A stretch of 64,000 bases of DNA from Haloarcula argentinensis DSM 12282 (GTDB taxonomy: Archaea; Halobacteriota; Halobacteria; Halobacteriales; Haloarculaceae). Below, piece by piece: positions 1-7,985 of the stretch. The notes under the pieces were generated by a model that worked only from the letters and a program-made list of their open reading frames with translations, had not been told where the DNA came from and ran no database searches. Numbering within the stretch: the first letter of the stretch is position 1; every line of letters starts with the position of its first letter. The translations under genes were made by a program, and so were the position numbers. The DNA lies in contig AOLX01000027.1 in the NCBI GenBank assembly GCA_000336895.1, positions 1 to 64,000 on the forward strand, given 5' to 3'.

Positions 1-1
1 G

Positions 2-508
2 GAAGGCGTCGGGGTGGGCGACGAGCTACAGGTCGGCGTCAGCGCCGAGATCGCACCCGGGAACACGCTCCCGCTGGCCGAGATCCCAGAGGGGGTCCCG
101 GTGTGCAACGTCGAATCCAGCCCCGGTGACGGTGGGAAGTTCGCCCGCGCGTCGGGTGTCAACGCCCAGCTGCTCACCCACGACCGCAACGTCGCGGTCG
201 TCAAGCTCCCCTCCGGGGAGATGAAGCGGCTTGACCCGCAGTGTCGCGCCACCATCGGCGTCGTCGCCGGTGGCGGCCGAACTGACAAGCCGTTCGTGAA
301 GGCTGGCAACAAGCATCACAAGATGAAAGCGCGAGGGACGAAGTGGCCAAACGTCCGCGGTGTAGCGATGAACGCCGTCGACCACCCGTTCGGTGGTGGC
401 GGACGCCAGCACCCCGGCAAGCCCAAGTCCATCTCGCGGAACGCCCCGCCTGGCCGTAAGGTCGGGGACATCGCCTCGAAGCGAACAGGTCGAGGTGGCA
501 ACGAATGA
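2..508 (+). CDS. rpl2: 50S ribosomal protein L2, C-terminal part
   Basis: This is the last 168 codons of L2; the frame is open back to the window edge, so the start lies upstream. L2 is a core 23S rRNA-binding protein that helps shape the peptidyl-transferase centre and the subunit interface. The stretch [10 protein letters not shown] near residue 125 of the visible part holds the conserved histidine of the family (His229 in Escherichia coli numbering). The basic tail after it matches the rRNA-binding extension. The stop overlaps the ATG of rps19 by four bases, so the two are translationally coupled in the S10 operon. Haloarchaeal L2 is about 240 residues, so roughly 70 are missing. Confidence 0.97.
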
Positions 509-927
509 GCTCAGAATATCAAATCGGCCACGAAGGAGAGTTCTCCTTCCGCGGCCACACGCTCGACGAGCTGCAGGAGATGGAGCTCGAGGAAGTCGCG
601 GAACTGCTCCCCGCTCGACAGCGGCGAAGTATCGTACGCGGCCTGACCGAGGAGAAACACAAGCTCCTCGAGAAGGCCCGCGAGGCCGGCGAAGAGGAGA
701 CAGCCAACGACCCGATCCGGACACACCTGCGCGACATGCCGGTGGTCCCGGAGATGGTCGGGCTGACCTTCGCCGTCCACGACGGCCAGAACTTCGAGCG
801 TGTCAAAGTCGAGCCCGAGATGCTCGGCCACTACCTCGGTGAGTTCCAGCTCACCCGGAGTAGTGTCGAACACGGTCAGGCCGGTATCGGAGCGACACGC
901 TCCTCGAAGTTCGTACCGCTCAAATAA
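505..927 (+). CDS. rps19: 30S ribosomal protein S19
   Basis: A 140-residue S19 of the archaeal/eukaryotic (S15e-like) type, longer than the bacterial protein of about 90. The N-terminal helical part (residues 1-60) has the RQRRS basic segment. The C-terminal core contains [11 protein letters not shown] and HYLGEF, which resemble the S19 signature around the 16S rRNA and tRNA contact. It sits in the 30S head next to S13. The ATG overlaps the rpl2 stop (ATGA) and only two bases separate its stop from rpl22, so it is an internal operon gene. Confidence 0.96.
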
Positions 928-929
928 TC

Positions 930-1397
930 ATGGGAATCAGTTACTCAGTCGAAGCCGACCCGGACACGACGGCCAAAGCGATGCTCCGGGAGCGGCAGAT
1001 GAGCTTCAAGCACAGCAAGGCCATCGCCCGCGAGATCAAGGGCAAAACGGCCGGCGAGGCTGTCGACTACCTCGAAGCGGTTATCGAGGGCGACCAGCCC
1101 GTTCCGTTCAAACAGCACAACTCGGGCGTTGGCCACAAACGCAAGGTCGACGGCTGGGACGCCGGGCGTTACCCGGAGAAGGCCAGCAAGGCCTTCCTCG
1201 ACCTGCTCGAGAACGCAGTCGGCAACGCCGACCATCAGGGCTTCGACGGTGAGGCCATGACGATCAAGCACGTCGCCGCCCACAAGGTCGGCGAGCAGCA
1301 GGGTCGCAAGCCCCGCGCAATGGGGCGCGCCTCGGCGTGGAACAGCCCGCAGGTCGACGTCGAACTCATCCTCGAAGAGCCGGAGGTCGAAGACTAA
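930..1397 (+). CDS. rpl22: 50S ribosomal protein L22
   Basis: A 155-residue archaeal L22, which binds several 23S rRNA domains and sends a long hairpin into the nascent peptide exit tunnel. The conserved core is visible in MSFKHSKAIAREIKGKT near the N-terminus and in the segment GRKPRAMGRASAW around residues 125-138, which forms the tunnel hairpin. An archaeal insertion lies between residues 55 and 105. The stop codon TAA overlaps the first base of the rps3 ATG (TAATG). Its place between S19 and S3 is the universal S10-operon order. Confidence 0.96.
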   Translation: MGISYSVEADPDTTAKAMLRERQMSFKHSKAIAREIKGKTAGEAVDYLEAVIEGDQPVPFKQHNSGVGHKRKVDGWDAGRYPEKASKAFLDLLENAVGNADHQGFDGEAMTIKHVAAHKVGEQQGRKPRAMGRASAWNSPQVDVELILEEPEVED

Positions 1398-2314
1398 TGG
1401 CCGACGAACAACAGTTCATCGAGGACGGACTCCAGCGGACCCAGATCGACGAGTTCTTCGCAGAGGAACTCGGTCGAGCCGGCTACGGCGGCATGGACGT
1501 CGCCAAGACGCCGATGGGGACCCAGATCGTGCTCAAAGCCGAGAAGCCAGGGATGGTCATCGGCAAGGGCGGGAAGAACATCCGGAAGATCACGACGGAA
1601 CTCGAGGACCGATTTAACCTCGACGACCCGCAAGTCGACGTGCAGGAAGTCGACGAGCCGGACCTCAACGCCCGCATCGTCGCGGATCGACTGGCCAACG
1701 CACTCGAGCGTGGCTGGTACTTCCGCAAAGCGGGCCACACCACCATCGACCGCATCATGGAGTCGGGCGCACTCGGCGCAGAGATCGTCCTCTCCGGAAA
1801 GGTCACAGGTGCACGCTCACGCGTGGAGAAGTTCAACCGCGGCTACGTCAAGCACAACGGCGAACCCGCGGAGGAGATCGTCGACAGCGGCGTCGGCGTC
1901 GCCGTGATGAAGCTCGGTACCATTGGGGTCCGAGTCAAGATCATCCCGCCGGACGCGGAGCTCCCCGACGACTTCGAGATCTACGAGGATGTCGACGTCG
2001 AGGATTACGTGGCCGACACCGACGGCGAGTCCGTCGAAGAACTCCTCGAAGGCGAGCCCGAAGACAGCGAGACGGCCGAAGAACTCGACGAAGACGTGGC
2101 CACCGGGGCCGACGACGACTCCGAGACCGACGAGGAGTTCGTCGACGAGGAGATCGTCGAGGAAGACGTCGAAGTCCCGACTGACGACGATGTCGAGGAC
2201 GTCGATGTCGACGAACTCGAAGACGCTGTCGACGAGGAACTCGACGAGGACGTCGAAGCGGAAGCAGAAGAGCTGATGGACGAAATGGACGACGAGGAGG
2301 GTGACGACGAATGA
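1397..2314 (+). CDS. rps3: 30S ribosomal protein S3 with long acidic tail
   Basis: A 305-residue S3. Residues 1-200 hold the KH type-2 domain, with its GKGG loop at residues 56-59, and the S3 C-domain (GVGVAVMKLGTIGVRVK). S3 forms part of the mRNA entry channel of the 30S head. The last 100 residues or so are almost entirely Asp, Glu, Val and Ala, a haloarchaeal extension absent from bacterial S3. I chose the ATG in the TAATG overlap with rpl22 over an upstream in-frame start at 1337, because that longer form would begin inside rpl22 and add a non-conserved basic leader. Confidence 0.95.
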   Translation: MADEQQFIEDGLQRTQIDEFFAEELGRAGYGGMDVAKTPMGTQIVLKAEKPGMVIGKGGKNIRKITTELEDRFNLDDPQVDVQEVDEPDLNARIVADRLANALERGWYFRKAGHTTIDRIMESGALGAEIVLSGKVTGARSRVEKFNRGYVKHNGEPAEEIVDSGVGVAVMKLGTIGVRVKIIPPDAELPDDFEIYEDVDVEDYVADTDGESVEELLEGEPEDSETAEELDEDVATGADDDSETDEEFVDEEIVEEDVEVPTDDDVEDVDVDELEDAVDEELDEDVEAEAEELMDEMDDEEGDDE

Positions 2315-2526
2315 CCGTCCTGCACGTCCAGGAGATTCGGGACATGACGCCCGCCGAGCGCGAGGCGGAACTCGACGACCTGAAGACCGAACTGCTGAAC
2401 GCCCGGGCCGTGCAGGCCGCGGGTGGTGCGCCGGAGAACCCCGGTCGCATCAAGGAGCTGCGGAAGGCCATCGCCCGCATCAAGACGATTCAGGGCGAAG
2501 AAGGCGACCTGCAGGAGAACGAATAA
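2311..2526 (+). CDS. rpl29: 50S ribosomal protein L29
   Basis: A 71-residue two-helix protein typical of L29. The family features are the EIRDMTPAEREAELDDLK start and the basic second helix RIKELRKAIARIKT. L29 sits beside L23 at the exit of the peptide tunnel and helps form the docking site for signal recognition particle and chaperones. The ATG overlaps the rps3 stop by four bases, and its own stop shares a base with the following rnp1 start (TAATG). Confidence 0.95.
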   Translation: MTVLHVQEIRDMTPAEREAELDDLKTELLNARAVQAAGGAPENPGRIKELRKAIARIKTIQGEEGDLQENE

Positions 2527-2810
2527 TGCCACTGACACCCGAGACGCTCCCACGACACGAACTCGTCGGCCTCGACTGCGAGGTCGTCTCGGCGTCCAAT
2601 CCGGACGTCGTCGGTATCAGCGGAACTGTGGTCATGGAGACGACACAGATGCTGACACTCGAGGGAGCCGACCGGGTGTGGCACGTGCCGAAGGACAGCG
2701 CGACGTTCGCGTTCGACCTGTCGACCGAGACGGTTCTCGTCGACGGCGACCGACTCGTCGCGCGTCCCGCTCGTCGCACAGAGAACACAGGAGATTCACT
2801 ATGGCGCTAG
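2526..2810 (+). CDS. rnp1: Ribonuclease P protein component 1 (Rpp29/Pop4)
   Basis: A 94-residue beta-barrel protein. It is one of the archaeal RNase P protein subunits, which help the catalytic RNA remove 5' leaders from tRNA precursors. The signature is ELVGLDCEVVSASNPDVVGISGTV in the N-terminal half, followed by the W-H-V-P-K segment near residue 58. The ATG is in the TAATG overlap with rpl29, the normal archaeal position between L29 and S17. Its last bases overlap the rps17 start by ten bases in another frame. Confidence 0.93.
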   Translation: MPLTPETLPRHELVGLDCEVVSASNPDVVGISGTVVMETTQMLTLEGADRVWHVPKDSATFAFDLSTETVLVDGDRLVARPARRTENTGDSLWR

Positions 2811-3139
2811 GACTGAACGTACAGGAACCGGAGGAGACCTGTGCCGATCAGAACTGCCCGTTCCACGGAGAGCTCTCCGTGCGCGGACAGACACTGAACG
2901 GCGAGGTAGCCTCCACTGACATGGAGAAGACCGTTGTCGTCGAGCGCGAGTACGACGTGAAGGTGCCGAAATACGACCGCTTCATGAAGCGGCGGAGCCG
3001 CGTTCCGGCTCACGCACCCGACTGTCTCGACCTCGCGGTCGGTGACACGGTCACGATAGCAGAGTGTCGACCGCTCTCGAAAACGAAAAGCCACGTCGTC
3101 GTTGGCGTGGTCGCCGATGAACAGGACGGTGATGCCTGA
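2801..3139 (+). CDS. rps17: 30S ribosomal protein S17
   Basis: A 112-residue archaeal S17 with an OB fold; it is a primary 16S rRNA binder in the 30S body. The archaeal N-terminus carries a Cys pair (CADQNCPFHG). The core shows VVEREYDVKVPKYDRFMKR and the C-terminal GDTVTIAECRPLSKTKSHVVV, which is diagnostic of S17. I chose the ATG at 2801 because the family begins just upstream of the Cys pair; the same frame is open further up only because it overlaps rnp1. The stop TGA overlaps the rpl14 ATG. Confidence 0.95.
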   Translation: MALGLNVQEPEETCADQNCPFHGELSVRGQTLNGEVASTDMEKTVVVEREYDVKVPKYDRFMKRRSRVPAHAPDCLDLAVGDTVTIAECRPLSKTKSHVVVGVVADEQDGDA

Positions 3140-3537
3140 TGGAAGCACTCGGTGCTGACGTCACGCAAGGCCTGGAGAAGGGCTCGCTCATCACGTGTGC
3201 GGACAACACGGGAGCGCGCGAACTCAAGGTCATTTCCGTCCACGGCTACTCGGGAACGAAGAACCGCCACCCCAAAGCTGGGCTGGGCGACAAGATCACG
3301 GTCTCGGTCACCAAGGGGACGCCCGAAATGCGTCGCCAGGTGCTCGAAGCCGTCGTCGTCCGCCAGCGAAAGCCGATCCGTCGACCCGACGGCACCCGCG
3401 TCAAGTTCGAAGACAACGCGGCCGTCATCGTCGACGAGAACGAGGACCCGCGCGGGACCGAGCTGAAAGGTCCCATCGCACGGGAAGTCGCACAGCGATT
3501 CGGCAGTGTGGCATCAGCAGCGACGATGATCGTATAG
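3139..3537 (+). CDS. rpl14: 50S ribosomal protein L14
   Basis: A 132-residue L14, which lies at the subunit interface and binds 23S rRNA next to L19e. The family motif is CADNTGARELKVISVHGY near residue 20, with the strongly conserved VVVRQRKPIRRPDGTRVKFEDNA segment later. The C-terminus KGPIAREVAQRFGSVASAA matches the universal GPVARE...F...I ending. It starts in the TGATG overlap with rps17 and is followed by rpl24 after four bases. Confidence 0.96.
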   Translation: MEALGADVTQGLEKGSLITCADNTGARELKVISVHGYSGTKNRHPKAGLGDKITVSVTKGTPEMRRQVLEAVVVRQRKPIRRPDGTRVKFEDNAAVIVDENEDPRGTELKGPIAREVAQRFGSVASAATMIV

Positions 3538-3541
3538 AACC

Positions 3542-3904
3542 ATGAGCAAGCAACCAGACAAACAACGCAAGAGTCAACGACGTGCCCCGCTTCACGAGCG
3601 GCACAAGCAGGTCCGGGCGACGCTGAGCGCCGACCTCCGCGAGGAGTACGGCCAGCGCAACGTCCGCGTCAACGCTGGTGACACCGTCGAGGTGCTCCGT
3701 GGCGACTTCGCCGGCGACGAAGGCGAAGTCATCAACGTGGACCTCGACAAGGCTGTCATCCACGTCGAAGACGTCACGCTCGAAAAGACGGACGGTGAGG
3801 AAGTCCCGCGACCGCTGGACACCTCGAACGTCCGCGTGACGGACCTAGACCTCGAAGACGAGAAGCGCGAGGCGCGTCTCGAATCGGAGGATGATTCCGC
3901 ATGA
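3542..3904 (+). CDS. rpl24: 50S ribosomal protein L24
   Basis: A 120-residue archaeal L24 (L26e family). L24 is an early assembly initiator that binds the 5' domain of 23S rRNA near the tunnel exit. The basic N-terminus (SKQPDKQRKSQRRAPLHERHK) precedes a KOW motif at about residues 40-70, read as VNAGDTVEVLRGDFAGDEGEV. The tail is acidic, as usual in haloarchaea. The ATGA overlap with rps4e couples the two genes. Confidence 0.95.
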   Translation: MSKQPDKQRKSQRRAPLHERHKQVRATLSADLREEYGQRNVRVNAGDTVEVLRGDFAGDEGEVINVDLDKAVIHVEDVTLEKTDGEEVPRPLDTSNVRVTDLDLEDEKREARLESEDDSA

Positions 3905-4605
3905 GTAACCACCAGAAGCGACTCTCGGTGCCGAACAGTTGGCCCGTAGAGCGCAAGACTGCGACGTTTACGGTGAAAGCCGGCGCCGGCCCGCACGGTG
4001 AGGATGGGGTTCCCCTGCTCATCGTCCTTCGGGACGTGCTCGGCTACGCCGACAACCGCAAAGAAGCCCGCTACGCCCTCAACGAGGACAACGTCCTCAT
4101 CAACGGGAAGGCCATTTCCGACGAGGAACGCCCCGTCGGGATGTTCGACATCCTGGCCTTCACCGAGCGCGAGGAGTACTACCGCGTGTTCCCCGGCGAG
4201 GGTGGTCGGCTGGCGCTGACCGCAATCGACCCGGACGCGGCCGAATCCAAGCTCGGCAAGATCGTCACCAAGACGCACGTTTCCGGTGGCGATGTCCAGC
4301 TGGGCCTCCACGACGGTGAGACGCTCATCGTCGAGGACGACCAGACCTACGACGCTGGCGACTCCATCGTCGTCGGCAACGAGGACGGCGAAGTCGTCGC
4401 CCACTTCGAGTACGAAGAGGGCGCGCTCGTCACTGCCGTCGACGGTGCCCACGCGGGCGAAGTCGGCGAAGTCGAGGAGATTCAGGTGACGCCGGGGTCG
4501 GCCCAGAACAACGTGATCGTCTCGCAGGACGAGGGCGAAGGCTTCGAGACAGTCGAAGAGTACGTCGTCGTCATCGACGAGAACTTCACGGGTGATGACG
4601 AATGA
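3901..4605 (+). CDS. rps4e: 30S ribosomal protein S4e
   Basis: A 234-residue protein of the archaeal/eukaryotic S4e family. Residues 1-40 are the conserved leader (LSVPNSWPVERKTATFTVKA). An S4-type RNA-binding domain follows at about residues 40-95 (RDVLGYADNRKEARYALNEDNVLINGK), and a KOW-like beta domain occupies the C-terminal half. It binds 16S rRNA in the 30S body. Bacteria lack this gene, so its place between L24 and L5 is itself an archaeal marker. ATGA overlaps join it to both neighbours. Confidence 0.95.
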   Translation: MSNHQKRLSVPNSWPVERKTATFTVKAGAGPHGEDGVPLLIVLRDVLGYADNRKEARYALNEDNVLINGKAISDEERPVGMFDILAFTEREEYYRVFPGEGGRLALTAIDPDAAESKLGKIVTKTHVSGGDVQLGLHDGETLIVEDDQTYDAGDSIVVGNEDGEVVAHFEYEEGALVTAVDGAHAGEVGEVEEIQVTPGSAQNNVIVSQDEGEGFETVEEYVVVIDENFTGDDE

Positions 4606-5135
4606 GCTCCGAGAGTGAGTCCGGCGGCGACTTCCACGAGATGCGCGAACCGCGCATCGAGAAGGTCGTCGTCCACATGGGTATCGGCCACGGTGGCCGC
4701 GACCTCGCCAACGCAGAGGACATCCTCGGGGAGATCACCGGGCAGACGCCGGTGCGAACGAAGGCCAAGCGGACTGTCGGCGAGTTCGACATCCGCGAGG
4801 GCGACCCCATCGGTGCGAAGGTCACCCTCCGCGACGAGATGGCCGAAGAGTTCCTTCAGACGGCGCTGCCGCTCGCCGAACTGGCGACGAGTCAGTTCGA
4901 CGACACCGGCAACTTCAGCTTCGGCGTCGAGGAACACACCGAGTTCCCGAGTCAGGAGTACGACCCGAGCATCGGAATCTACGGGCTGGACGTGACGGTC
5001 AACCTCGTCCGTCCCGGCTACCGCGTCGCCAAGCGCGACAAGGCGTCGCGCTCGATTCCGACGAAGCATCGACTCAACCCGGCGGACGCCGTCGCCTTCA
5101 TCGAGTCGACCTACGACGTGGAGGTGAGCGAATGA
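4602..5135 (+). CDS. rpl5: 50S ribosomal protein L5
   Basis: A 177-residue L5, the 5S rRNA-binding protein of the central protuberance, which contacts P-site tRNA and S13 across the interface. Conserved pieces are PRIEKVVVHMGIGHGG near residue 12 and GQTPVRTKAKRTVGEFDIREGDPIGAKVTLR in the middle; GYRVAKRDKASRSIP lies near the C-terminus. The ATG overlaps the rps4e stop, and the stop overlaps the rps14 start (ATGA). Confidence 0.96.
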   Translation: MSSESESGGDFHEMREPRIEKVVVHMGIGHGGRDLANAEDILGEITGQTPVRTKAKRTVGEFDIREGDPIGAKVTLRDEMAEEFLQTALPLAELATSQFDDTGNFSFGVEEHTEFPSQEYDPSIGIYGLDVTVNLVRPGYRVAKRDKASRSIPTKHRLNPADAVAFIESTYDVEVSE

Positions 5136-5317
5136 GCGAAAGTGAAACCACAGACGAGCCCGATTCCGAGACGGCATCCAGTGAGCGAACTGGCCAGCTC
5201 GAGTCCTGTCAGCGCTGCGGTCGCGAACAGGGACTCGTCGGCAAGTACGACATCTGGCTGTGCCGCCAGTGCTTCCGCGAGATCTCGCGGGGCATGGGCT
5301 TCAGGAAGTACAGCTAA
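5132..5317 (+). CDS. rps14: 30S ribosomal protein S14, zinc-binding form
   Basis: A 61-residue S14. The C-terminal 40 residues hold a CxxC...CxxC zinc site (CQRCG and CRQCF) followed by the hallmark FREISRGMGFRKY. S14 sits in the 30S head and takes part in late assembly. The N-terminal 20 residues are a Ser/Thr/Glu-rich haloarchaeal extension ahead of the zinc domain. It overlaps rpl5 by four bases and is followed two bases later by rps8. Confidence 0.95.
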   Translation: MSESETTDEPDSETASSERTGQLESCQRCGREQGLVGKYDIWLCRQCFREISRGMGFRKYS

Positions 5318-5319
5318 CA

Positions 5320-5712
5320 ATGACAGGGAACGACCCATTTGCCAACGCACTGTCGGCGCTTAACAACGCCGAAAGCGTCGGGCACCTAGAGCAGACAGTA
5401 TCGCCAGCTTCGAACGAGATCGGCAGCGTCCTCGAGGTCTTCTACGACCGCGGGTACATCGACGGATTCAGTTTCGTCGACGACGGCAAAGCCGGCGAGT
5501 TCGAAGTTGAACTGAAAGGAGCCATCAACGAGTGTGGCCCGGTCAAGCCCCGCTACTCTGCGGGCGCAGACGAGTTCGAGAAGTGGGAGAAGCGGTTCCT
5601 CCCCGCCCGTGACTACGGGACTCTCGTCGTTACGACCAGCCACGGCATCATGAGCCACTACGAGGCTCGTGAGCAGGGCGTCGGTGGCCAAGTCATCGCG
5701 TACGTATACTAA
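5320..5712 (+). CDS. rps8: 30S ribosomal protein S8
   Basis: A 130-residue S8, a primary binder of the central domain of 16S rRNA and, in many organisms, an autoregulator of the spc operon. It begins with NDPFANALSALNNAE and ends with the family signature VVTTSHGIMSHYEAREQGVGGQVIAYVY. I placed the start at the ATG two bases after the rps14 stop, rather than at an in-frame start inside rps14, because the family begins there. The stop is two bases from rpl6. Confidence 0.95.
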   Translation: MTGNDPFANALSALNNAESVGHLEQTVSPASNEIGSVLEVFYDRGYIDGFSFVDDGKAGEFEVELKGAINECGPVKPRYSAGADEFEKWEKRFLPARDYGTLVVTTSHGIMSHYEAREQGVGGQVIAYVY

Positions 5713-5714
5713 CA

Positions 5715-6251
5715 ATGCCACGAGTAGAACTGGAGATTCCGGAGGACGTGGACGCCGAGCAGGACCATCTCGACATCACTGTCGAGGGGGACAACGGCAG
5801 CGTCACGCGTCGGCTCTGGTACCCTGACATCGACGTGTCCGTCGACGGCGACACAGTCGTCATCGAATCCGATGAGGACAACGCCAAGACGATGTCGACG
5901 ATCGGTACCTTCCAGAGCCACATCGAGAACATGTTCCACGGCGTGACCGAGGGCTGGGAGTACGGTATGGAGGTCTTTTACTCTCACTTCCCAATGCAGG
6001 TCGACGTCGAGGGTGACGAAGTCGTCATCGAGAACTTCCTGGGCGAGAAGGCCCCCCGCCGCACGACGATCCACGGCGACACGGACGTCGAGATCGACGG
6101 CGAGGAGCTGACCATCAGCGGTCCCGACATCGAAGCCGTCGGCCAGACCGCTGCCGACATCGAGCAGCTCACGCGCATCAACGACAAGGACGTGCGCGTG
6201 TTCCAGGACGGGGTGTACATCACCCGCAAACCGAACCGAGGTGACGCCTAA
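5715..6251 (+). CDS. rpl6: 50S ribosomal protein L6
   Basis: A 178-residue L6 made of two related alpha/beta domains. It binds 23S rRNA near the sarcin-ricin loop and factor-binding site. The N-terminal MPRVELEIPEDVDAE and the internal ENFLGEKAPRRTTI are typical of archaeal L6/L9e, as is the late segment TAADIEQLTRINDKDVRVFQDGVYI. The stop codon TAA overlaps the rpl32e ATG (TAATG). Confidence 0.96.
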   Translation: MPRVELEIPEDVDAEQDHLDITVEGDNGSVTRRLWYPDIDVSVDGDTVVIESDEDNAKTMSTIGTFQSHIENMFHGVTEGWEYGMEVFYSHFPMQVDVEGDEVVIENFLGEKAPRRTTIHGDTDVEIDGEELTISGPDIEAVGQTAADIEQLTRINDKDVRVFQDGVYITRKPNRGDA

Positions 6252-6973
6252 TGGCGGACAACGAAGAAGACGTGCCAGAGGAAGAGTACACTGAACTGAC
6301 CGACATCAGCGGCGTCGGTCCGTCCAAGGCGGAGTCGCTCCGCGAGGCCGGCTTCGAATCGGTCGAGGACGTTCGCGGTGCCGATCAGTCCGCGCTCGCC
6401 GATGTCAGCGGCATCGGGAACGCGCTGGCGGCCCGAATCAAGGCCGACGTCGGCGGACTCGAAGTCGAGTCCGAGACCGAAGCCGAAGTCGAAGAGGAAG
6501 GCGGCGAGGAAGCGCCCGACGAGGACGTGGAGACAGAACTCCAGGCCCGCGGGCTCACCGAGAAGACGCCGGACCTCTCCGACGAGGAAGCGCGGCTACT
6601 GACCCAGCGACACCGGGTCGGCAAGCCGCAGTTCAACCGCCAGGACCACCACAAGAAAAAGCGCGTCTCGACCTCGTGGCGCAAGCCCCGCGGCCAGCTC
6701 TCGAAGCAGCGCCGCGGCATCAAGGGCAAGGGCGACACAGTCCAGGCGGGCTTCCGCTCGCCGACTGCGGTGCGCGGCAAGCACCCATCCGGCTTCGAGG
6801 AGGTTCGCGTGCACAACGTGGACGACCTCGAAGGCGTCGACGGCGACACCGAGGCCGTGCGGATCGCCTCGAAGGTCGGCGCTCGCAAGCGCGAGCGAAT
6901 CGAAGAGGAGGCCGAGGACGCGGGCATCCGCGTGCTCAACCCCACCTACGTCGAAGTCGAGGTGAGTGAGTGA
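6251..6973 (+). CDS. rpl32e: 50S ribosomal protein L32e with HhH extension
   Basis: A 240-residue L32e; most archaeal and eukaryotic versions are about 130. Residues 1-75 form a helix-hairpin-helix-like module (LTDISGVGPSKAESLREAG, then LADVSGIGNALAARI), followed by an acidic linker. The true L32e domain starts near residue 110 (RHRVGKPQFNRQDHHKKKRV) and runs to the end. The extension resembles Rad51/DNA-repair HhH repeats and is known from Haloarcula L32e. It is an archaeal/eukaryotic 50S protein with no bacterial counterpart. TAATG and TGATG junctions link it to rpl6 and rpl19e. Confidence 0.95.
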   Translation: MADNEEDVPEEEYTELTDISGVGPSKAESLREAGFESVEDVRGADQSALADVSGIGNALAARIKADVGGLEVESETEAEVEEEGGEEAPDEDVETELQARGLTEKTPDLSDEEARLLTQRHRVGKPQFNRQDHHKKKRVSTSWRKPRGQLSKQRRGIKGKGDTVQAGFRSPTAVRGKHPSGFEEVRVHNVDDLEGVDGDTEAVRIASKVGARKRERIEEEAEDAGIRVLNPTYVEVEVSE

Positions 6974-7422
6974 TGACTGATCTCTCTGCACAGAAGCGAC
7001 TCGCGGCTGATGTCCTCGACGTCGGGAAGAACCGCGTCTGGTTCAACCCCGAGCGACAGGGCGACATCGCCGACGCGATCACCCGCGAGGACGTTCGCGA
7101 ACTAGTCGATGAGGGCGCCATTCAGGCGAAAGACAAGAAAGGCAACTCCCGTGGACGCGCCCGGGAGCGCCAGAAGAAGCGTGCGTACGGCCACCAGAAG
7201 GGAGCCGGTTCCCGGAAGGGCAAGGCAGGCGCACGGCAGAACTCCAAGGAGGACTGGGAGTCACGCATCCGCGCACAGCGGACGAAGCTGCGCGAGTTGC
7301 GTGACGAGGGAACGCTTTCGAGTTCGCAGTACCGCGACCTGTACGACAAGGCCGGCGGTGGCGAGTTCGACAGCGTTGCCGATCTCGAACGTTACATCGA
7401 CGCAAACCACGGTGACGCATAA
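6973..7422 (+). CDS. rpl19e: 50S ribosomal protein L19e
   Basis: A 149-residue L19e, an archaeal/eukaryotic protein with long helices that bridges the subunits. It starts TDLSAQKRLAADVLDVGKNRVW and continues with the basic linker KKGNSRGRARERQKKRAYGHQKG, both family signatures. A GTG lies one codon upstream, but I chose the ATG at 6973: it overlaps the rpl32e stop by one base, as at several other junctions, and gives the usual 149-residue length. Its stop overlaps the rpl18 ATG. Confidence 0.94.
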   Translation: MTDLSAQKRLAADVLDVGKNRVWFNPERQGDIADAITREDVRELVDEGAIQAKDKKGNSRGRARERQKKRAYGHQKGAGSRKGKAGARQNSKEDWESRIRAQRTKLRELRDEGTLSSSQYRDLYDKAGGGEFDSVADLERYIDANHGDA

Positions 7423-7985
7423 TGGCGACAGGACCACGATACAAAGTACCGATGCGGCGACGCCGCGAGGCCAGAACCGATTACCATCAGCGGTTGCGCC
7501 TGTTGAAATCCGGTAAGCCACGTCTCGTTGCTCGAAAGAGCAATAAACACGTCAGGGCGCAGCTGGTGACGCTTGGCCCCAACGGTGACGATACTCTCGC
7601 GTCCGCTCACTCGAGCGACCTCGCCGAGTACGGCTGGGAGGCCCCGACGGGCAACATGCCCTCGGCCTACCTCACCGGTCTGCTCGCTGGGCTTCGCGCG
7701 CAGGAAGCGGGCATCGAGGAGGCAGTGCTCGACATCGGACTCAACAGCCCGACCCCCGGAAGCAAAGTATTCGCAATACAGGAAGGCGCAATCGACGCCG
7801 GCCTGGACATTCCGCACAACGACGACGTACTCGCCGACTGGCAGCGCACGCGCGGTGCCCACATCGCCGAGTACGACGAGCAGCTCGACGAGCCGCTGTA
7901 CAGCGGCGACTTCGACGCTGCAGACCTCCCGGAGCACTTCGACGAGCTCCGAGAGACCCTACTGGACGGTGACATCGAACTATGA
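7422..7985 (+). CDS. rpl18: 50S ribosomal protein L18
   Basis: A 187-residue archaeal L18 (L5e family), which binds 5S rRNA in the central protuberance together with L5. The N-terminus GPRYKVPMRRRREARTDYHQR and the segment LKSGKPRLVARKSNKHVRAQ are diagnostic. The C-terminal 60 residues are the archaeal/eukaryotic extension, absent from the roughly 120-residue bacterial protein. Start in TAATG with rpl19e; stop overlaps rps5 by four bases. Confidence 0.95.
   Translation: MATGPRYKVPMRRRREARTDYHQRLRLLKSGKPRLVARKSNKHVRAQLVTLGPNGDDTLASAHSSDLAEYGWEAPTGNMPSAYLTGLLAGLRAQEAGIEEAVLDIGLNSPTPGSKVFAIQEGAIDAGLDIPHNDDVLADWQRTRGAHIAEYDEQLDEPLYSGDFDAADLPEHFDELRETLLDGDIEL

Noticed and set aside
1337..1396. 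A longer start for rps3
   Set aside because: It would lie inside rpl22 and add 20 basic, non-conserved residues; the TAATG junction is the norm in this operon.
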